From NCBI GenBank assembly GCA_947089905.1, contig CAMUMG010000005.1:1-64000 (forward strand): a stretch of DNA of 64,000 nt, in the 5' to 3' direction. Position numbers and translations under genes: made by a program. Positions within the stretch are counted from its first letter, which is position 1. Every line of letters starts with the position of its first letter. The DNA is from an uncultured Lachnospiraceae bacterium. Lineage in GTDB: Bacteria; Bacillota; Clostridia; Lachnospirales; Lachnospiraceae. The notes beneath the pieces were generated by a model that saw only the letters and a list, made by a program, of their open reading frames with translations, ran no database searches and was not told where the DNA came from. Of this stretch, positions 46,204-55,346 are shown in pieces.

Positions 46204-47715
46204 TTATCTGCGTCGTTTAATGACTACTGCAATTCCAGTTCCAAGAATCAACAATGGCAAAACTGCAGTCACTATAATACCATTTCGGTTTTTTTGGGCA
46301 GAGGTCATACTGATCATCTCTTCTGAAGTGGAAGTCGCTCTGACACTGATTGTTTCTATCTCTCCTGCTAATTCGTTAATCGTTTTTAGCAAAAGTTGGC
46401 TGTTTCCAAAGCTAGAAGTTGCTAAACTACTGTCATCAAATAAATATCTTCCAGAATATACAACAACTTTTGTTGTAATATCATTATAATTTTCCTCTGC
46501 TAACACCCCAATATAGAATGGTCCATCAAGATCACCATCTTCCTTTAAAAGAGTAGAAGCTTTTGTATTTATTTTAGAATATGCCTGATCGGAAGTAGTA
46601 AGAAATCCTGATAGCATCAAGGTGTCTCTACTATCTTCTTTTGTTAAAAGACCAGAAGCTACAGAACTGACAATAAATTTCTTTCCACGGATTCCTTCTG
46701 TAAAATCACTCGTTCCAATCGTTGGAACTAACTGATTTGGATAGTTTCCAATAAAATTATTAGAATTTCCCTCTACTACAATTCCCTCTGTGACAGAAAC
46801 TCCATAGTAAGCTAATAACTCTGAAAAATTAGAAAGCGTTTGACTGACATAATCTACACAGATAACTGCATTTCCGCCACCTGTAAGATAATTTTTAATC
46901 AGTGTGATTTCTTCTTTGGTATAATCACTCTGCGGCTGATAAATATAGAGCAGATCGCAGTCTTCTGGAACAGTTTCACTAGTTAAAGTGTTTAATGTCT
47001 GATACATAATATTGGAATCTGAAAGTAGACTACTAAGGACATTCGAAACACTTCCTTCTCCATGTCCTTCTACAACATAGATCTTTGGCAAATCTTCTGT
47101 TGTCACATATTGAATTGCAGCATCTAACTTTCCTTCTACATTAACTCCTGTAATCGTAGACTGATAGGTGGAATAGTCAAATTCCTGAACGATCATATCT
47201 GAATATCCAATATATTTTGAACGACCATTTGTTTCATTTACTACGATAAAACTGTCATATTCTATGGTTTCATCTGTATATTGAGAAGCAAATCTCGGAT
47301 TTTTAACAATATCCTTAAACTCTAAAGTTATTTTTGAAGATGTCTTTGGAAATTGTTTTGCAATCTTTTCAAATAATTCAAGTTGTGTATCTGTTTCGCC
47401 TAGATAATAAATTGTAATCTCGTCTTGAATTCCCTTTAAAAATTCTTTTGTTTCTTCTGTTAAACTATATCTTCCTTGAGAGGTTAAATCAAAAGTCAAG
47501 TTTAATTGTTTTGCTGCTAGATTAATAAAGAGAACAAGGATAATGACAATGACCGAAAGGATCGTTGCATATGCTCCTCCTTTAAATTTTCGACTTTGAA
47601 AGGCCGCCTTTTTACTGCGTTTTTTTTGTGGCGTTTCTTGTTTTACCTGATCGGACTTTTCTAAAATATCCTCTTCTATCTGCTGTGATTCTTCTCGTAT
47701 TTCTTTTTCGTCCAT
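46204..47715 (-). CDS. GldG-like ABC transporter auxiliary protein
   Basis: A 503-residue protein: charged N-terminus, a helix (~50-72), a large outer domain with GRYSLTEETKEFLKGIQDEITIYYLG, VEGHGEGSVSNVLSSLL and GGNAVICVDYVSQTL, and a C-terminal helix ending in KRRR. This is the ABC_transp_aux/GldG fold, found with ABC-2 permeases. In flavobacteria GldA-GldF-GldG supports gliding; in clostridia the role is undefined. It sits between the permease and the DUF4340 gene. Confidence 0.9.
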   Translation of the reverse strand: MDEKEIREESQQIEEDILEKSDQVKQETPQKKRSKKAAFQSRKFKGGAYATILSVIVIILVLFINLAAKQLNLTFDLTSQGRYSLTEETKEFLKGIQDEITIYYLGETDTQLELFEKIAKQFPKTSSKITLEFKDIVKNPRFASQYTDETIEYDSFIVVNETNGRSKYIGYSDMIVQEFDYSTYQSTITGVNVEGKLDAAIQYVTTEDLPKIYVVEGHGEGSVSNVLSSLLSDSNIMYQTLNTLTSETVPEDCDLLYIYQPQSDYTKEEITLIKNYLTGGGNAVICVDYVSQTLSNFSELLAYYGVSVTEGIVVEGNSNNFIGNYPNQLVPTIGTSDFTEGIRGKKFIVSSVASGLLTKEDSRDTLMLSGFLTTSDQAYSKINTKASTLLKEDGDLDGPFYIGVLAEENYNDITTKVVVYSGRYLFDDSSLATSSFGNSQLLLKTINELAGEIETISVRATSTSEEMISMTSAQKNRNGIIVTAVLPLLILGTGIAVVIKRRR

Positions 47716-47731
47716 GTTAATCCCCCTTTAA

Positions 47732-48595
47732 TTAACTCCATCTTCTTTTTTTGACACCCTGTATGGTTAAAAATACAAATAAACCACTGATACTGATATA
47801 ATAGATGAGATCAGAAACATCTAAAATTCCATAAACAATGTTATCAAATCTTCCAAGGATATAAAAACAGTCAAAAAAGTTTTGTACTGCTCCTTCAAAT
47901 ATCCCAGGCTTTATAAAATAAAGTGCTACTAACATAATTTCTCCTAATATACCAATCATAAAAGAAATGGTAGCCTGATTCATAATCAGATAAGTAATTA
48001 AACAAAAGATAAGAAATAAAAGCGCAAAAAATAACCATCCTGTTTTACTATCAGATGGAATAATACCTCCTATTCCACTACTGATACTTGTTACAAGTAC
48101 AACAACAAAAGTAATCACTGCGGCAAATGCTTGACTTTCTGTTAAGGCAGAAATAAATAGTCCAATTGCCATATAGGCAGCACCTAACAGAAAAAAGATT
48201 AAAATTTCCATATAAGCCTGTTTTAAATTCACTTGCCCATACTTTGTCATAATAAGTGGATAAATACAGCTAATTATCATTACTATAGCAAACATCGATA
48301 AAACTGCCAAATATTTTGCAAATACTACCCCACTAATTGAAACAGGTGAAGTAAATAACATCTGATCTGTTCTTTGTCGTTTCTCTTCTGCCATTAAACG
48401 CATTGTGACCATTGGTACTAATAAAATAAAAAACATTCTCATTCCATAGAGTGCATATCCAAAATTGGCATATCCCCCATACATATTCTGTAAATAGTGA
48501 TACAATCCAAGTAAAGCTAAAAAAAAGGCTAAAAACAGGTAGCCAATAATTGAGGTAAAATAAGAACGCATTTCTTTTTTATAGATCGCTAACAT
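47732..48595 (-). CDS. GldF-like ABC-2 permease
   Basis: A 287-residue permease with six helices. It begins MLAIYKKEMRSYFTSIIGYLFLAFFL and contains MRLMAEEKRQRTDQMLFTSPVSISGVVFAKYLAVL, both typical of GldF-type permeases. It overlaps the ATPase gene by 17 bases. It is unlike the permease at 10953-11849 beyond the shared family, so the window has two separate ABC-2 systems. Confidence 0.9.
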   Translation of the reverse strand: MLAIYKKEMRSYFTSIIGYLFLAFFLALLGLYHYLQNMYGGYANFGYALYGMRMFFILLVPMVTMRLMAEEKRQRTDQMLFTSPVSISGVVFAKYLAVLSMFAIVMIISCIYPLIMTKYGQVNLKQAYMEILIFFLLGAAYMAIGLFISALTESQAFAAVITFVVVLVTSISSGIGGIIPSDSKTGWLFFALLFLIFCLITYLIMNQATISFMIGILGEIMLVALYFIKPGIFEGAVQNFFDCFYILGRFDNIVYGILDVSDLIYYISISGLFVFLTIQGVKKRRWS

Positions 48596-49601
48596 TTCCT
48601 GCTTCCTCCTTTTTTTGATTTCTTGGTAAAATACTGCGTTTTAATCCTCGTTTTATTTGTTTTTCTGGCTCTTCCTTTGTCATTTCTAAGAAAATATCCT
48701 CCAAACTCATCTTTTTAATATTCATTGTATAAATCGGGCATTTGGCTTGTGCTAATGTGAAAAAAATTCGCTCCCTTAGATCACACTCTCCTGCTGCCTG
48801 CACTAATACACGAATCAATCCTTTTTCTTCTCCTTCCTCTATTTGAAGTTTAGAAATCTCTGAAATAGGATCTAGTGCTGCTTTTAACTGTTGTTCTGTC
48901 GCCTTTACCTCTAAAGTTAGATCATTTTTTCCTTTGAAATGTTCAGATAGTCGTTCTGTGGAATCGGATAATACGATTTTTCCTTTATTAATGATTAAAA
49001 CAGTATCACATACTGCATTGATTTCAGATAAAATATGAGAACTGATAATAACAGTATGATCTTTAGCAAGTTCCTTCATTAAATCACGAATCTCTATAAT
49101 CTGCATTGGATCTAGTCCAACTGTTGGTTCATCTAAAATAACAACCTCTGGATTGCCTACTAATGCCTGCGCTAATCCTACCCTTTGCTTATAGCCTTTT
49201 GAAAGTTGCTTAATCAAACGTTTAGAAACATCGGTTACTTTTGTCTTTTCCATAATTTCATCAATCATATGCTTTTGTTTTTCTTTTGGCACTTGTTTTA
49301 ATTGCGCTGCAAAATGTAGATACTCCAAAACAGTCATATCTGGATAAACTGGAGGCAGTTCTGGCAGATATCCAATACACTTTTTCGCTTTTTCTGGTTC
49401 TTCATACATGTTATAACCATTAATTACAATATCTCCTTCTGTCGCTGAAATATATCCTGTAATCATATTCATTGTTGTAGATTTTCCAGCACCGTTTGGA
49501 CCTAGGAACCCTAGAATCTGACCTTTTTCCACTTTAAAACTTAGATGGTCTACTGCTAGATAGTTGCCATATCGCTTGACTAAATTTTTGACTTCAATCA
49601 C
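48579..49601 (-). CDS. GldA-like ABC transporter ATP-binding protein
   Basis: A 340-residue ATPase with Walker A GPNGAGKST (34-42), signature LSKGYKQRVG, Walker B VVILDEPTVGLDP and the switch His in ISSHIL. A C-terminal ~110-residue domain (LTLEVKATEQQLKAAL, ending MSLEDIFLEMT) is typical of the group, with a further basic tail. It leads the four-gene module. AGGAGGAG precedes the start at 49601. Confidence 0.92.
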   Translation of the reverse strand: MIEVKNLVKRYGNYLAVDHLSFKVEKGQILGFLGPNGAGKSTTMNMITGYISATEGDIVINGYNMYEEPEKAKKCIGYLPELPPVYPDMTVLEYLHFAAQLKQVPKEKQKHMIDEIMEKTKVTDVSKRLIKQLSKGYKQRVGLAQALVGNPEVVILDEPTVGLDPMQIIEIRDLMKELAKDHTVIISSHILSEINAVCDTVLIINKGKIVLSDSTERLSEHFKGKNDLTLEVKATEQQLKAALDPISEISKLQIEEGEEKGLIRVLVQAAGECDLRERIFFTLAQAKCPIYTMNIKKMSLEDIFLEMTKEEPEKQIKRGLKRSILPRNQKKEEAGNVSDL

Positions 49602-49915
49602 TATTTCTCCTCCTTGCTGCTATTTCCTATGCCCTTTTTCATATAACATAAAACAGCTATTCTTTTGCAATCATACTGCAAAATTGTGAAAACTTACAGT
49701 AGAAATTGTGAAAATATTGTGAACTCTAAAACGATTATCGTAAGAAAATTCTTTCTTAACAGTTTTTAATGTGTTAGAGAGAGATTTAAAAGAACAAATT
49801 TTTGAAAAGTGTTGACAAAAATGAAAATATACCTAAATAAATCTGATAAATCATCCGATATTATTAGTACAAAGGAACTAGTTAATCGACTATATAAGAC
49901 CAAGGAGGGGACAAT
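49602..49915. promoter_or_regulatory. Divergent promoters for the Gld-type module and the small gene
   Basis: In these 314 bases, minus-strand TTGCAA (49664-49669) and TTATAT (49640-49645) with an 18-base spacer may drive the ABC module. On the plus strand TTGACA (49812-49817) and TAAATA (49834-49839), 16 bases apart, precede the small gene. AAGGAGGGG lies before its ATG. No other gene is seen. Confidence 0.5.
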
Positions 49916-50182
49916 ATGGAAGATCGTATTCAAGTTTTGCTTAGGATTCAGCCAGTATTACGTATAGAACCATCTAAGAAGATGTATCAGCATGAACAAA
50001 GAATGCAGGATCACACTTCAGACGGAGAACAAAATTCAGAAAACGGATTCTCTAAAATGCTAGCGGCAGAGCGTGGAAAACTAGAACAGGAAAAAACAAA
50101 AAGGATTTTTATAAGTAGCAACTATGGCAAGGATGCCAAAGAGATTACAGAATATATAAGTAGTTGGGACTTTAGAAGATGA
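49916..50182 (+). CDS. Small protein of unknown function
   Basis: An 88-residue, mostly charged protein (Glu, Lys, Gln and Arg-rich) with no transmembrane segment, signal peptide or motif that I recognise. Evidence that it is real: a strong AAGGAGGGG ribosome site at good spacing, a plausible promoter with a consensus -35, and a hairpin terminator 54 bases after the stop. It starts MEDRIQVLLRIQPVLRIEP and has a central GFSKMLAAERGKLEQEK helix-like segment. It stands alone between a Gld-type module and the lysine genes. Confidence 0.6.
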   Translation: MEDRIQVLLRIQPVLRIEPSKKMYQHEQRMQDHTSDGEQNSENGFSKMLAAERGKLEQEKTKRIFISSNYGKDAKEITEYISSWDFRR

Positions 50183-50236
50183 AAAAAACAGACATTATAC
50201 TTACACTAAGAAAAGAGGATATCCCCCACATTTGGT

Positions 50237-50278
50237 AATAAGCTTACCTGTAACCGTCAAGTACAAGGTAGGCTTATT
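50237..50278 (+). terminator. Terminator of the small gene
   Basis: AATAAGC, TACC and TGTA pair in turn with TACA, GGTA and GCTTATT, giving 15 pairs with small bulges, followed by a T-rich TATTTTCG stretch. Confidence 0.65.
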
Positions 50279-50353
50279 TATTTTCGCTTGTTGTTTTGCA
50301 ATCAAAAATCTTCTTTTATTCCTATGTCTGCTCTATAAATTCAAATAAAAATA

Positions 50354-50383
50354 GTTGACTTTCTAATTATATAGTGATAGTAT
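50354..50383 (+). promoter_or_regulatory. dapAB promoter
   Basis: TTGACT (50354-50359), 18-base spacer and TAGTAT (50378-50383) with a TG extension. The expected start, near 50390, is just before the riboswitch P1 stem. Confidence 0.6.
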
Positions 50384-50396
50384 AAAGAAAAAGTTG

Positions 50397-50566
50397 TTTT
50401 AGTAGAGGTGCGTCTAAAAAGAGTACATAGCATATCAAAGTGCAGGTTTTTCATGCTATGGAAAGGTGCAGATGCCGAAGTGCCAAAGTTTCCTGCAATT
50501 TTGGTGCTGGGGACAAGCTGAATAAGTTTGTCACTGTCATCAATTTTTGATGGAGTGCTACTGAAA
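50397..50566 (+). promoter_or_regulatory. Lysine riboswitch
   Basis: The core blocks of the L-box are present in order: AGAGGTGCG, GAAAGGTGCAGATGCCGAAG, GGTGCTGGGGAC, CTGTCATC and GGAGTGCTACT. P1 forms between TTTTAGTAG (50397-50405) and CTACTGAAA (50558-50566). With lysine bound, the aptamer should favour the downstream terminator and shut off dapAB. Confidence 0.93.
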
Positions 50567-50597
50567 AGTGGAATTAGGAAAATTCTCTATTCATAGT

Positions 50598-50619
50598 GCC
50601 GATCAAATCGGCTTTTTTT
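50598..50619 (+). terminator. Riboswitch expression-platform terminator
   Basis: GCCGAT-CAA-ATCGGC followed by seven T's, 24 bases before dapA. It is the off-switch of the lysine riboswitch. Confidence 0.88.
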
Positions 50620-50643
50620 ATGTAAATTTTTAGGAGGTATCAT

Positions 50644-51531
50644 ATGTCAATTTTTAAAGGTGCAGGTGTGGCTATTATTACTCCATTTCATACAGATGGA
50701 ACTGTAAATTATGAGAAACTAGGAGAATTAATTGATTTTCAGATTGAAAATGGAACAGACAGTATTATAATTTGTGGAACAACCGGAGAGTCTTCTACTT
50801 TAACACATGAAGAACATATAGAATGTATTCGATATGCAGTAGCACATACAGCTAAACGAGTTCCCGTAATCGCTGGAACAGGCTCAAATTGTACCAAGAC
50901 AGCTATTTATCTGTCACAGGAAGCAGATAAGGCTGGGGCAGATGCTGTTTTGTTAGTTTCTCCTTATTATAATAAAGCAACTCAAAAGGGATTGATTGAA
51001 CATTTTACTCAAATAGTAAAATCTATTCAGATTCCTGCAATTCTCTATAATATTCCGGGTAGAACAGGCTGTAATATTCTTCCGTCAACTGCCGCTTATC
51101 TGGCAAAAAATGTAGATCAGATTGTAGCGATGAAAGAAGCTACTGGAGATCTTAAACAGGCAATCGAAACTATGTCTGCTTGTGAAGGAAGACTGGATCT
51201 ATATTCAGGAGATGATAATCTTATTGTACCAATGCTATCTATTGGTGGAAAGGGTGTCATTTCTGTGCTTTCTAATATAGCTCCAAAAGACACACATGAG
51301 ATTGTTGCACGTTACCTTGTAAAAGATATTGAGGGAAGTTTAAATCTTCAACTTCGCTATCTTCCTTTAATTAAAGCACTATTTTGTGAAGTAAACCCAA
51401 TTCCAGTAAAACGAGCATTAAATTTAATGGGTTTTGAAGTTGGAGGTTTACGAAGTCCATTAACAGAAATGGAGTCAGAACATGCTGCAGTCTTAAAACA
51501 AGAGTTAGAGAAAGTAGGACTGCTTTCGTAA
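50644..51531 (+). CDS. dapA: 4-hydroxy-tetrahydrodipicolinate synthase
   Basis: A 295-residue TIM-barrel aldolase joining pyruvate and aspartate semialdehyde in the lysine/diaminopimelate pathway, needed for lysine and for peptidoglycan cross-links. It has GTTGESSTLTHEEH, AGTGSNCTKTAI, the catalytic Tyr in LYNIPGRTGCNI and the Schiff-base Lys in IVAMKEATGD. TTAGGAGG precedes the ATG. It lies directly after the lysine riboswitch and 24 bases before dapB. Confidence 0.96.
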   Translation: MSIFKGAGVAIITPFHTDGTVNYEKLGELIDFQIENGTDSIIICGTTGESSTLTHEEHIECIRYAVAHTAKRVPVIAGTGSNCTKTAIYLSQEADKAGADAVLLVSPYYNKATQKGLIEHFTQIVKSIQIPAILYNIPGRTGCNILPSTAAYLAKNVDQIVAMKEATGDLKQAIETMSACEGRLDLYSGDDNLIVPMLSIGGKGVISVLSNIAPKDTHEIVARYLVKDIEGSLNLQLRYLPLIKALFCEVNPIPVKRALNLMGFEVGGLRSPLTEMESEHAAVLKQELEKVGLLS

Positions 51532-51555
51532 CAAAAAAGAATGGAGAACAAGATT

Positions 51556-52311
51556 ATGACTAAAATACTATTGCGTGGATGTAATGGAAAGATGGGACAA
51601 GTCGTTACATCGATTGCAGAACAGGATTTAGAAACAGAGATTGTGGCAGGCATAGATTTAAATACAGAACAAAAAAATTCTTATCCTGTTTATAAGACTA
51701 TTTCAGAGTGTCCTATAAAAGCGGATGTTATTATTGATTTTTCCTCTCCCTCGGAATTAGAAGAATTATTAGAAACTGCAAAAAAACAGGCTCTACCTAT
51801 TGTACTTTGTACAACTGGACTAAATGAAGAACAGATTATATCCATAGAAGATGCCTCTAAGGAAATAGCAATTCTTCGTTCTGCCAATATGTCTTTTGGA
51901 GTCAATGTATTGATGAAATTAGTACAAGAAGCTGCAAAAAAATTAACGGAAGCCGGATTTGATATAGAAGTTATAGAAAGACATCATAACCAAAAAGTAG
52001 ATGCTCCATCTGGGACAGCTCTTGCCATAGCAGATGCAATCAATGAAACTTTAGACAACCAATATCACTATGTCTATGATCGCTCGAAAGAACGACATAA
52101 ACGAGAAAAAAATGAAATTGGAATCAGTGCAATACGAGGTGGAACAATCGTTGGAGAGCATACTATCCTCTTTGCAGGACGTGATGAAGTAATTGAATTG
52201 AAACATACCGCCTATTCTAAAGAAATCTTTGCAAATGGTGCTGTACAGGCTGCTAAATTTTTATCTGGGAAAAAATCTGGAATGTATCAGATGAGTGATG
52301 TAACAGAGTAA
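51556..52311 (+). CDS. dapB: 4-hydroxy-tetrahydrodipicolinate reductase
   Basis: A 251-residue NAD(P)H enzyme for the step after DapA. The nucleotide-binding loop is GCNGKMGQ. The catalytic block is ERHHNQKVDAPSGTAL, with later GEHTILFAG. GGAG lies 9 bases before the ATG at 51556; an ATG five codons earlier (51541) has no site of its own. It shares the lysine-controlled transcript with dapA. Confidence 0.96.
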   Translation: MTKILLRGCNGKMGQVVTSIAEQDLETEIVAGIDLNTEQKNSYPVYKTISECPIKADVIIDFSSPSELEELLETAKKQALPIVLCTTGLNEEQIISIEDASKEIAILRSANMSFGVNVLMKLVQEAAKKLTEAGFDIEVIERHHNQKVDAPSGTALAIADAINETLDNQYHYVYDRSKERHKREKNEIGISAIRGGTIVGEHTILFAGRDEVIELKHTAYSKEIFANGAVQAAKFLSGKKSGMYQMSDVTE

Positions 52312-52326
52312 ATAGATAGTTTTTAA

Positions 52327-52403
52327 GGGGATGTTGCACTAAGAAAATTATATACAAGATATTGTAAACTTTAATATAATTTAATGCTTATTGCGACAGC
52401 CCC
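52327..52403. repeat. MITE-like inverted-repeat element
   Basis: A 77-base unit bounded by GGGGATGTTGCACTAAG (52327-52343) and, inverted, GGGGCTGTCGCAATAAG (52387-52403), 14 of 17 matching. Ends of this style occur on some IS families. The AT-rich centre has no gene. No clear target-site duplication is visible. It could also serve as the dapB terminator. Confidence 0.4.
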
Positions 52404-52439
52404 CAATCTTTTCCTTAAATTTTTCTTATGAATAGTCCT

Positions 52440-53078
52440 TTACTCCTCTTCTGTTTCTAAATATTCTAATTTACTAACCGATACTTCATAGGCAACACGT
52501 TTTTCAAATTCATCTTCATCTAATTTCTTTTGGTACTCTCTACTTTGAATTCTACCCCAAACCTGAATATGTGAACCGACTTCAAAACTGTCGGCAAAAC
52601 GTGCATTTCTGCCCCAGCAAATACACGGAATGTAATCGGACTTTCCATATGGACGATTAACTGCCAATAAAATATCTGCAATTTCACGTCCTAAAGGGGT
52701 CTTGCGGTATACAGGTGGTTTACAGACAAATCCATCTAAAAAGATATAGTTTGGTTTCTGTCCCTCTGTTTCTTCATCTGTAAGGAGAACTTCTCTTGCA
52801 AAGACTGATAATACTAGCCGATTTCTGTTTTCTTCATGACGGTTATAGGAACGGAACTGACCATTTACCTCCATAAACTTTCCACGGTAATCTTCTTTTA
52901 CATCTAAAAGACGTTCTGATACCATAACTGGAATAATATCTACAGAATTACTCAGACGGTTGATTCGAATATCAACCAGATAAAATCCCTCTCCAAATAC
53001 ATCATGGCTGTAAACAAACTCACTGACAACCTCTCCTGCAATACTTACTTGATTATTATCAAATACTTTATCTGTCAT
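52440..53078 (-). CDS. SSB-like protein with two OB folds
   Basis: A 212-residue protein with two single-stranded-DNA-binding-type OB segments: residues ~5-95 (NQVSIAGEVVSEFVYSHDVFGE, FMEVNGQFRSYNRHEE) and ~98-205 (NYIFLDGFVCKPPVYRKTPLGREIADILLAV, IPCICWGRNARFADSF, GRIQSREY). The second matches SSB/PriB better. The acidic end LETEEE recalls the SSB protein-docking tail but is shorter. The ATG at 53078 has GGGAG 9 bases upstream. A separate ordinary ssb gene would be expected elsewhere in the genome. Confidence 0.75.
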   Translation of the reverse strand: MTDKVFDNNQVSIAGEVVSEFVYSHDVFGEGFYLVDIRINRLSNSVDIIPVMVSERLLDVKEDYRGKFMEVNGQFRSYNRHEENRNRLVLSVFAREVLLTDEETEGQKPNYIFLDGFVCKPPVYRKTPLGREIADILLAVNRPYGKSDYIPCICWGRNARFADSFEVGSHIQVWGRIQSREYQKKLDEDEFEKRVAYEVSVSKLEYLETEEE

Positions 53079-53150
53079 TTTGTATGACTCCCTTCTTTTC
53101 CTTTTGTTTGTTTTCATGTTATCTCTTTATAGGTTATTCTTATACTCTTT

Positions 53151-53179
53151 ATTATATTAGTAAATTATTTACAAATCAA
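53151..53179 (-). promoter_or_regulatory. Promoter of the SSB-like gene
   Basis: Minus-strand TTGATT (53174-53179), 17-base spacer and TATAAT (53151-53156). Confidence 0.65.
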
Positions 53180-53360
53180 GTATTTTTTGTATTTTATTTC
53201 TTATTTTTTACAACCTTTTTCTACAAAAATTTCATACAATAAATAACTTACCCTTCAATCCCTTTTTGTTCTCCTTTCATGGAAAGGAAACAATTCTTTT
53301 CCTTCTCCTCTATCTTTCTGCACTAAATTTACTAAAAATCAGGTTTCTTAGAAAAAAATC

Positions 53361-53390
53361 TTGTAAATTCTCTGTCATTTGATCTATAAT
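53361..53390 (+). promoter_or_regulatory. typA promoter
   Basis: TTGTAA (53361-53366), 18-base spacer and TATAAT (53385-53390). The rest of the 53079-53446 gap is AT-rich, with a small GGAAAGGAAA palindrome-like stretch near 53280 and nothing else I can name. Confidence 0.6.
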
Positions 53391-53446
53391 AGCCGATAGT
53401 GACTGCATTTATTGATTTTCTATTGTAAGAAAGAGGGTTAATCCTT

Positions 53447-55273
53447 ATGAAAATGAAACGTGAAGATATTCGTAATATTGCAATTATAGCTCATGTCGAT
53501 CACGGAAAAACAACTCTGGTCGATGAACTTTTAAAGCAAAGCGGAGTATTTCGCTCTAATCAAGTCGTAGAAGAACGTGTAATGGATTCTAATGATATTG
53601 AACGGGAACGTGGTATTACTATTCTCGCTAAAAATACGGCTGTTATTTATCAAGGTGTCAAAATCAATATTATTGATACTCCTGGCCATGCCGACTTTGG
53701 TGGTGAAGTAGAACGTGTTTTAAAAATGGTTAATGGTGTGATTTTAGTAGTAGACGCTTTTGAAGGTCCTATGCCTCAGACAAAATTTGTTTTAAGAAAA
53801 GCTTTAGAATTAAATCTTCCTGTTATTGTATGTATTAATAAAATAGATAGACCAGAAGCACGTCCAAAAGAAGTAATTGATGAAGTTTTAGAATTATTTA
53901 TTGAGCTAGACGCAAGTGATGAGCAATTAGACTGTCCTTTTGTTTTTGCCTCTGCCAAATCGGGTATTGCTATCTTAGAATTAGAGGACAAGCCAGAAAA
54001 TATGAAACCTTTATTTGAAACTATTTTAGACTATATTCCTGCTCCAGAAGGCGATCCAGATGCCCAAACACAAGTTTTAGTCAGCACCATTGATTATAAT
54101 GAATACGTTGGAAGAATTGGAATTGGTAAAGTAGATAATGGTTCTATTAAAGTAAATCAAGATGTTGTAATTGTAAATGCCCATGAACCTGAAAAAAATC
54201 GGCGTGTTAAAGTCAGTAAACTATATGTTTTTGAAGGTTTAAAAAAGATAGAGGTAGAAGAGGCAAGAATTGGTGCCATTGTAGCGATCTCTGGAATTTC
54301 CGATCTGCATATTGGAGATACTATCTGTTCTCCAGAACATCCAGAACCAATTTTATTCCAAAAGATTTCAGAACCTACGATTGCGATGAATTTTATTGTC
54401 AACGACAGTCCATTTGCAGGACAGGAAGGAAAATTTGTAACTTCCAGACATTTAAGAGAACGGCTCTTTCGTGAATTAAATACTGATGTCAGTCTTCGAG
54501 TAGAAGAAACGGATACAACAGAATCCTTTAAAGTTTCTGGACGTGGAGAACTGCATTTATCTGTTTTAATTGAAAATATGCGTAGAGAAGGATATGAATT
54601 TGCTGTGAGCAAACCAGAAGTGTTATATAAAATATCAGAAGATGGAAAACGATTAGAACCAATGGAGCGTGCTTATATTGATGTTCCAGATGAATTTTCT
54701 GGATCTGTTATTGAAAAATTGAGCAGCCGTAAAGGTGAATTAGTTGGGATGTCCACGAAAGGAAGCGGCTACACCAGACTGGAATTTTCTATTCCATCAA
54801 GAGGATTAATTGGATATCGCGGTGAATTTATGACAGATACAAAGGGAAATGGTATCTTAAATACTTCCTTCGACGGATATGGTGATTATAAGGGAGATAT
54901 TCAATATAGAAAACAGGGAAGTTTAATTGCTTTTGAAACAGGAGAAGCTATCACCTATGGACTATTCAATGCCCAAGAGAGAGGAACCCTTTTTATTGGA
55001 CCGGGAGAACGAGTTTATTCGGGTATGATTGTTGGACAAAATGGAAAAACAGAAGATGTAGAATTAAATGTATGTAAAAAGAAACAACTTACTAATACAC
55101 GTTCTTCTAGTTCTGATGAGGCCCTCCGTTTGACTCCACCGAAAATTTTAAGTTTAGAGCAGGCTATTGAATTTATTGAAACAGATGAATTGTTAGAAGT
55201 AACACCAAAAAATCTTCGAATTCGTAAAAAGATTTTAGATCCTTTACAGAGAAAACGTGCAAATCGAAAATAA
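53447..55273 (+). CDS. typA: Translational GTPase TypA/BipA
   Basis: A 608-residue ribosome-associated GTPase involved in ribosome assembly and stress adaptation. G1 is AHVDHGKTT, with switch [14 protein letters not shown]3 [16 protein letters not shown] and G4 NKIDR. EF-G-like domains follow, and a C-terminal domain with [31 protein letters not shown] typical of TypA. GAGGG lies 9 bases before the first ATG; a second ATG two codons on is possible. Confidence 0.97.
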   Translation: MKMKREDIRNIAIIAHVDHGKTTLVDELLKQSGVFRSNQVVEERVMDSNDIERERGITILAKNTAVIYQGVKINIIDTPGHADFGGEVERVLKMVNGVILVVDAFEGPMPQTKFVLRKALELNLPVIVCINKIDRPEARPKEVIDEVLELFIELDASDEQLDCPFVFASAKSGIAILELEDKPENMKPLFETILDYIPAPEGDPDAQTQVLVSTIDYNEYVGRIGIGKVDNGSIKVNQDVVIVNAHEPEKNRRVKVSKLYVFEGLKKIEVEEARIGAIVAISGISDLHIGDTICSPEHPEPILFQKISEPTIAMNFIVNDSPFAGQEGKFVTSRHLRERLFRELNTDVSLRVEETDTTESFKVSGRGELHLSVLIENMRREGYEFAVSKPEVLYKISEDGKRLEPMERAYIDVPDEFSGSVIEKLSSRKGELVGMSTKGSGYTRLEFSIPSRGLIGYRGEFMTDTKGNGILNTSFDGYGDYKGDIQYRKQGSLIAFETGEAITYGLFNAQERGTLFIGPGERVYSGMIVGQNGKTEDVELNVCKKKQLTNTRSSSSDEALRLTPPKILSLEQAIEFIETDELLEVTPKNLRIRKKILDPLQRKRANRK

Positions 55274-55293
55274 TTATTATATCATTTATCATT

Positions 55294-55333
55294 TGCGGAA
55301 GCAGAATTTTCCTTCTTAAATTCTACTTCCGCA
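55294..55333. terminator. Terminator shared by typA and the convergent gene
   Basis: TGCGGAAGCAGAATT (55294-55308) and AATTCTACTTCCGCA (55319-55333) form a 15-bp stem with one mismatch. It lies between two convergent stops. Confidence 0.75.
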
Positions 55334-55346
55334 GTTTAAACTTATA

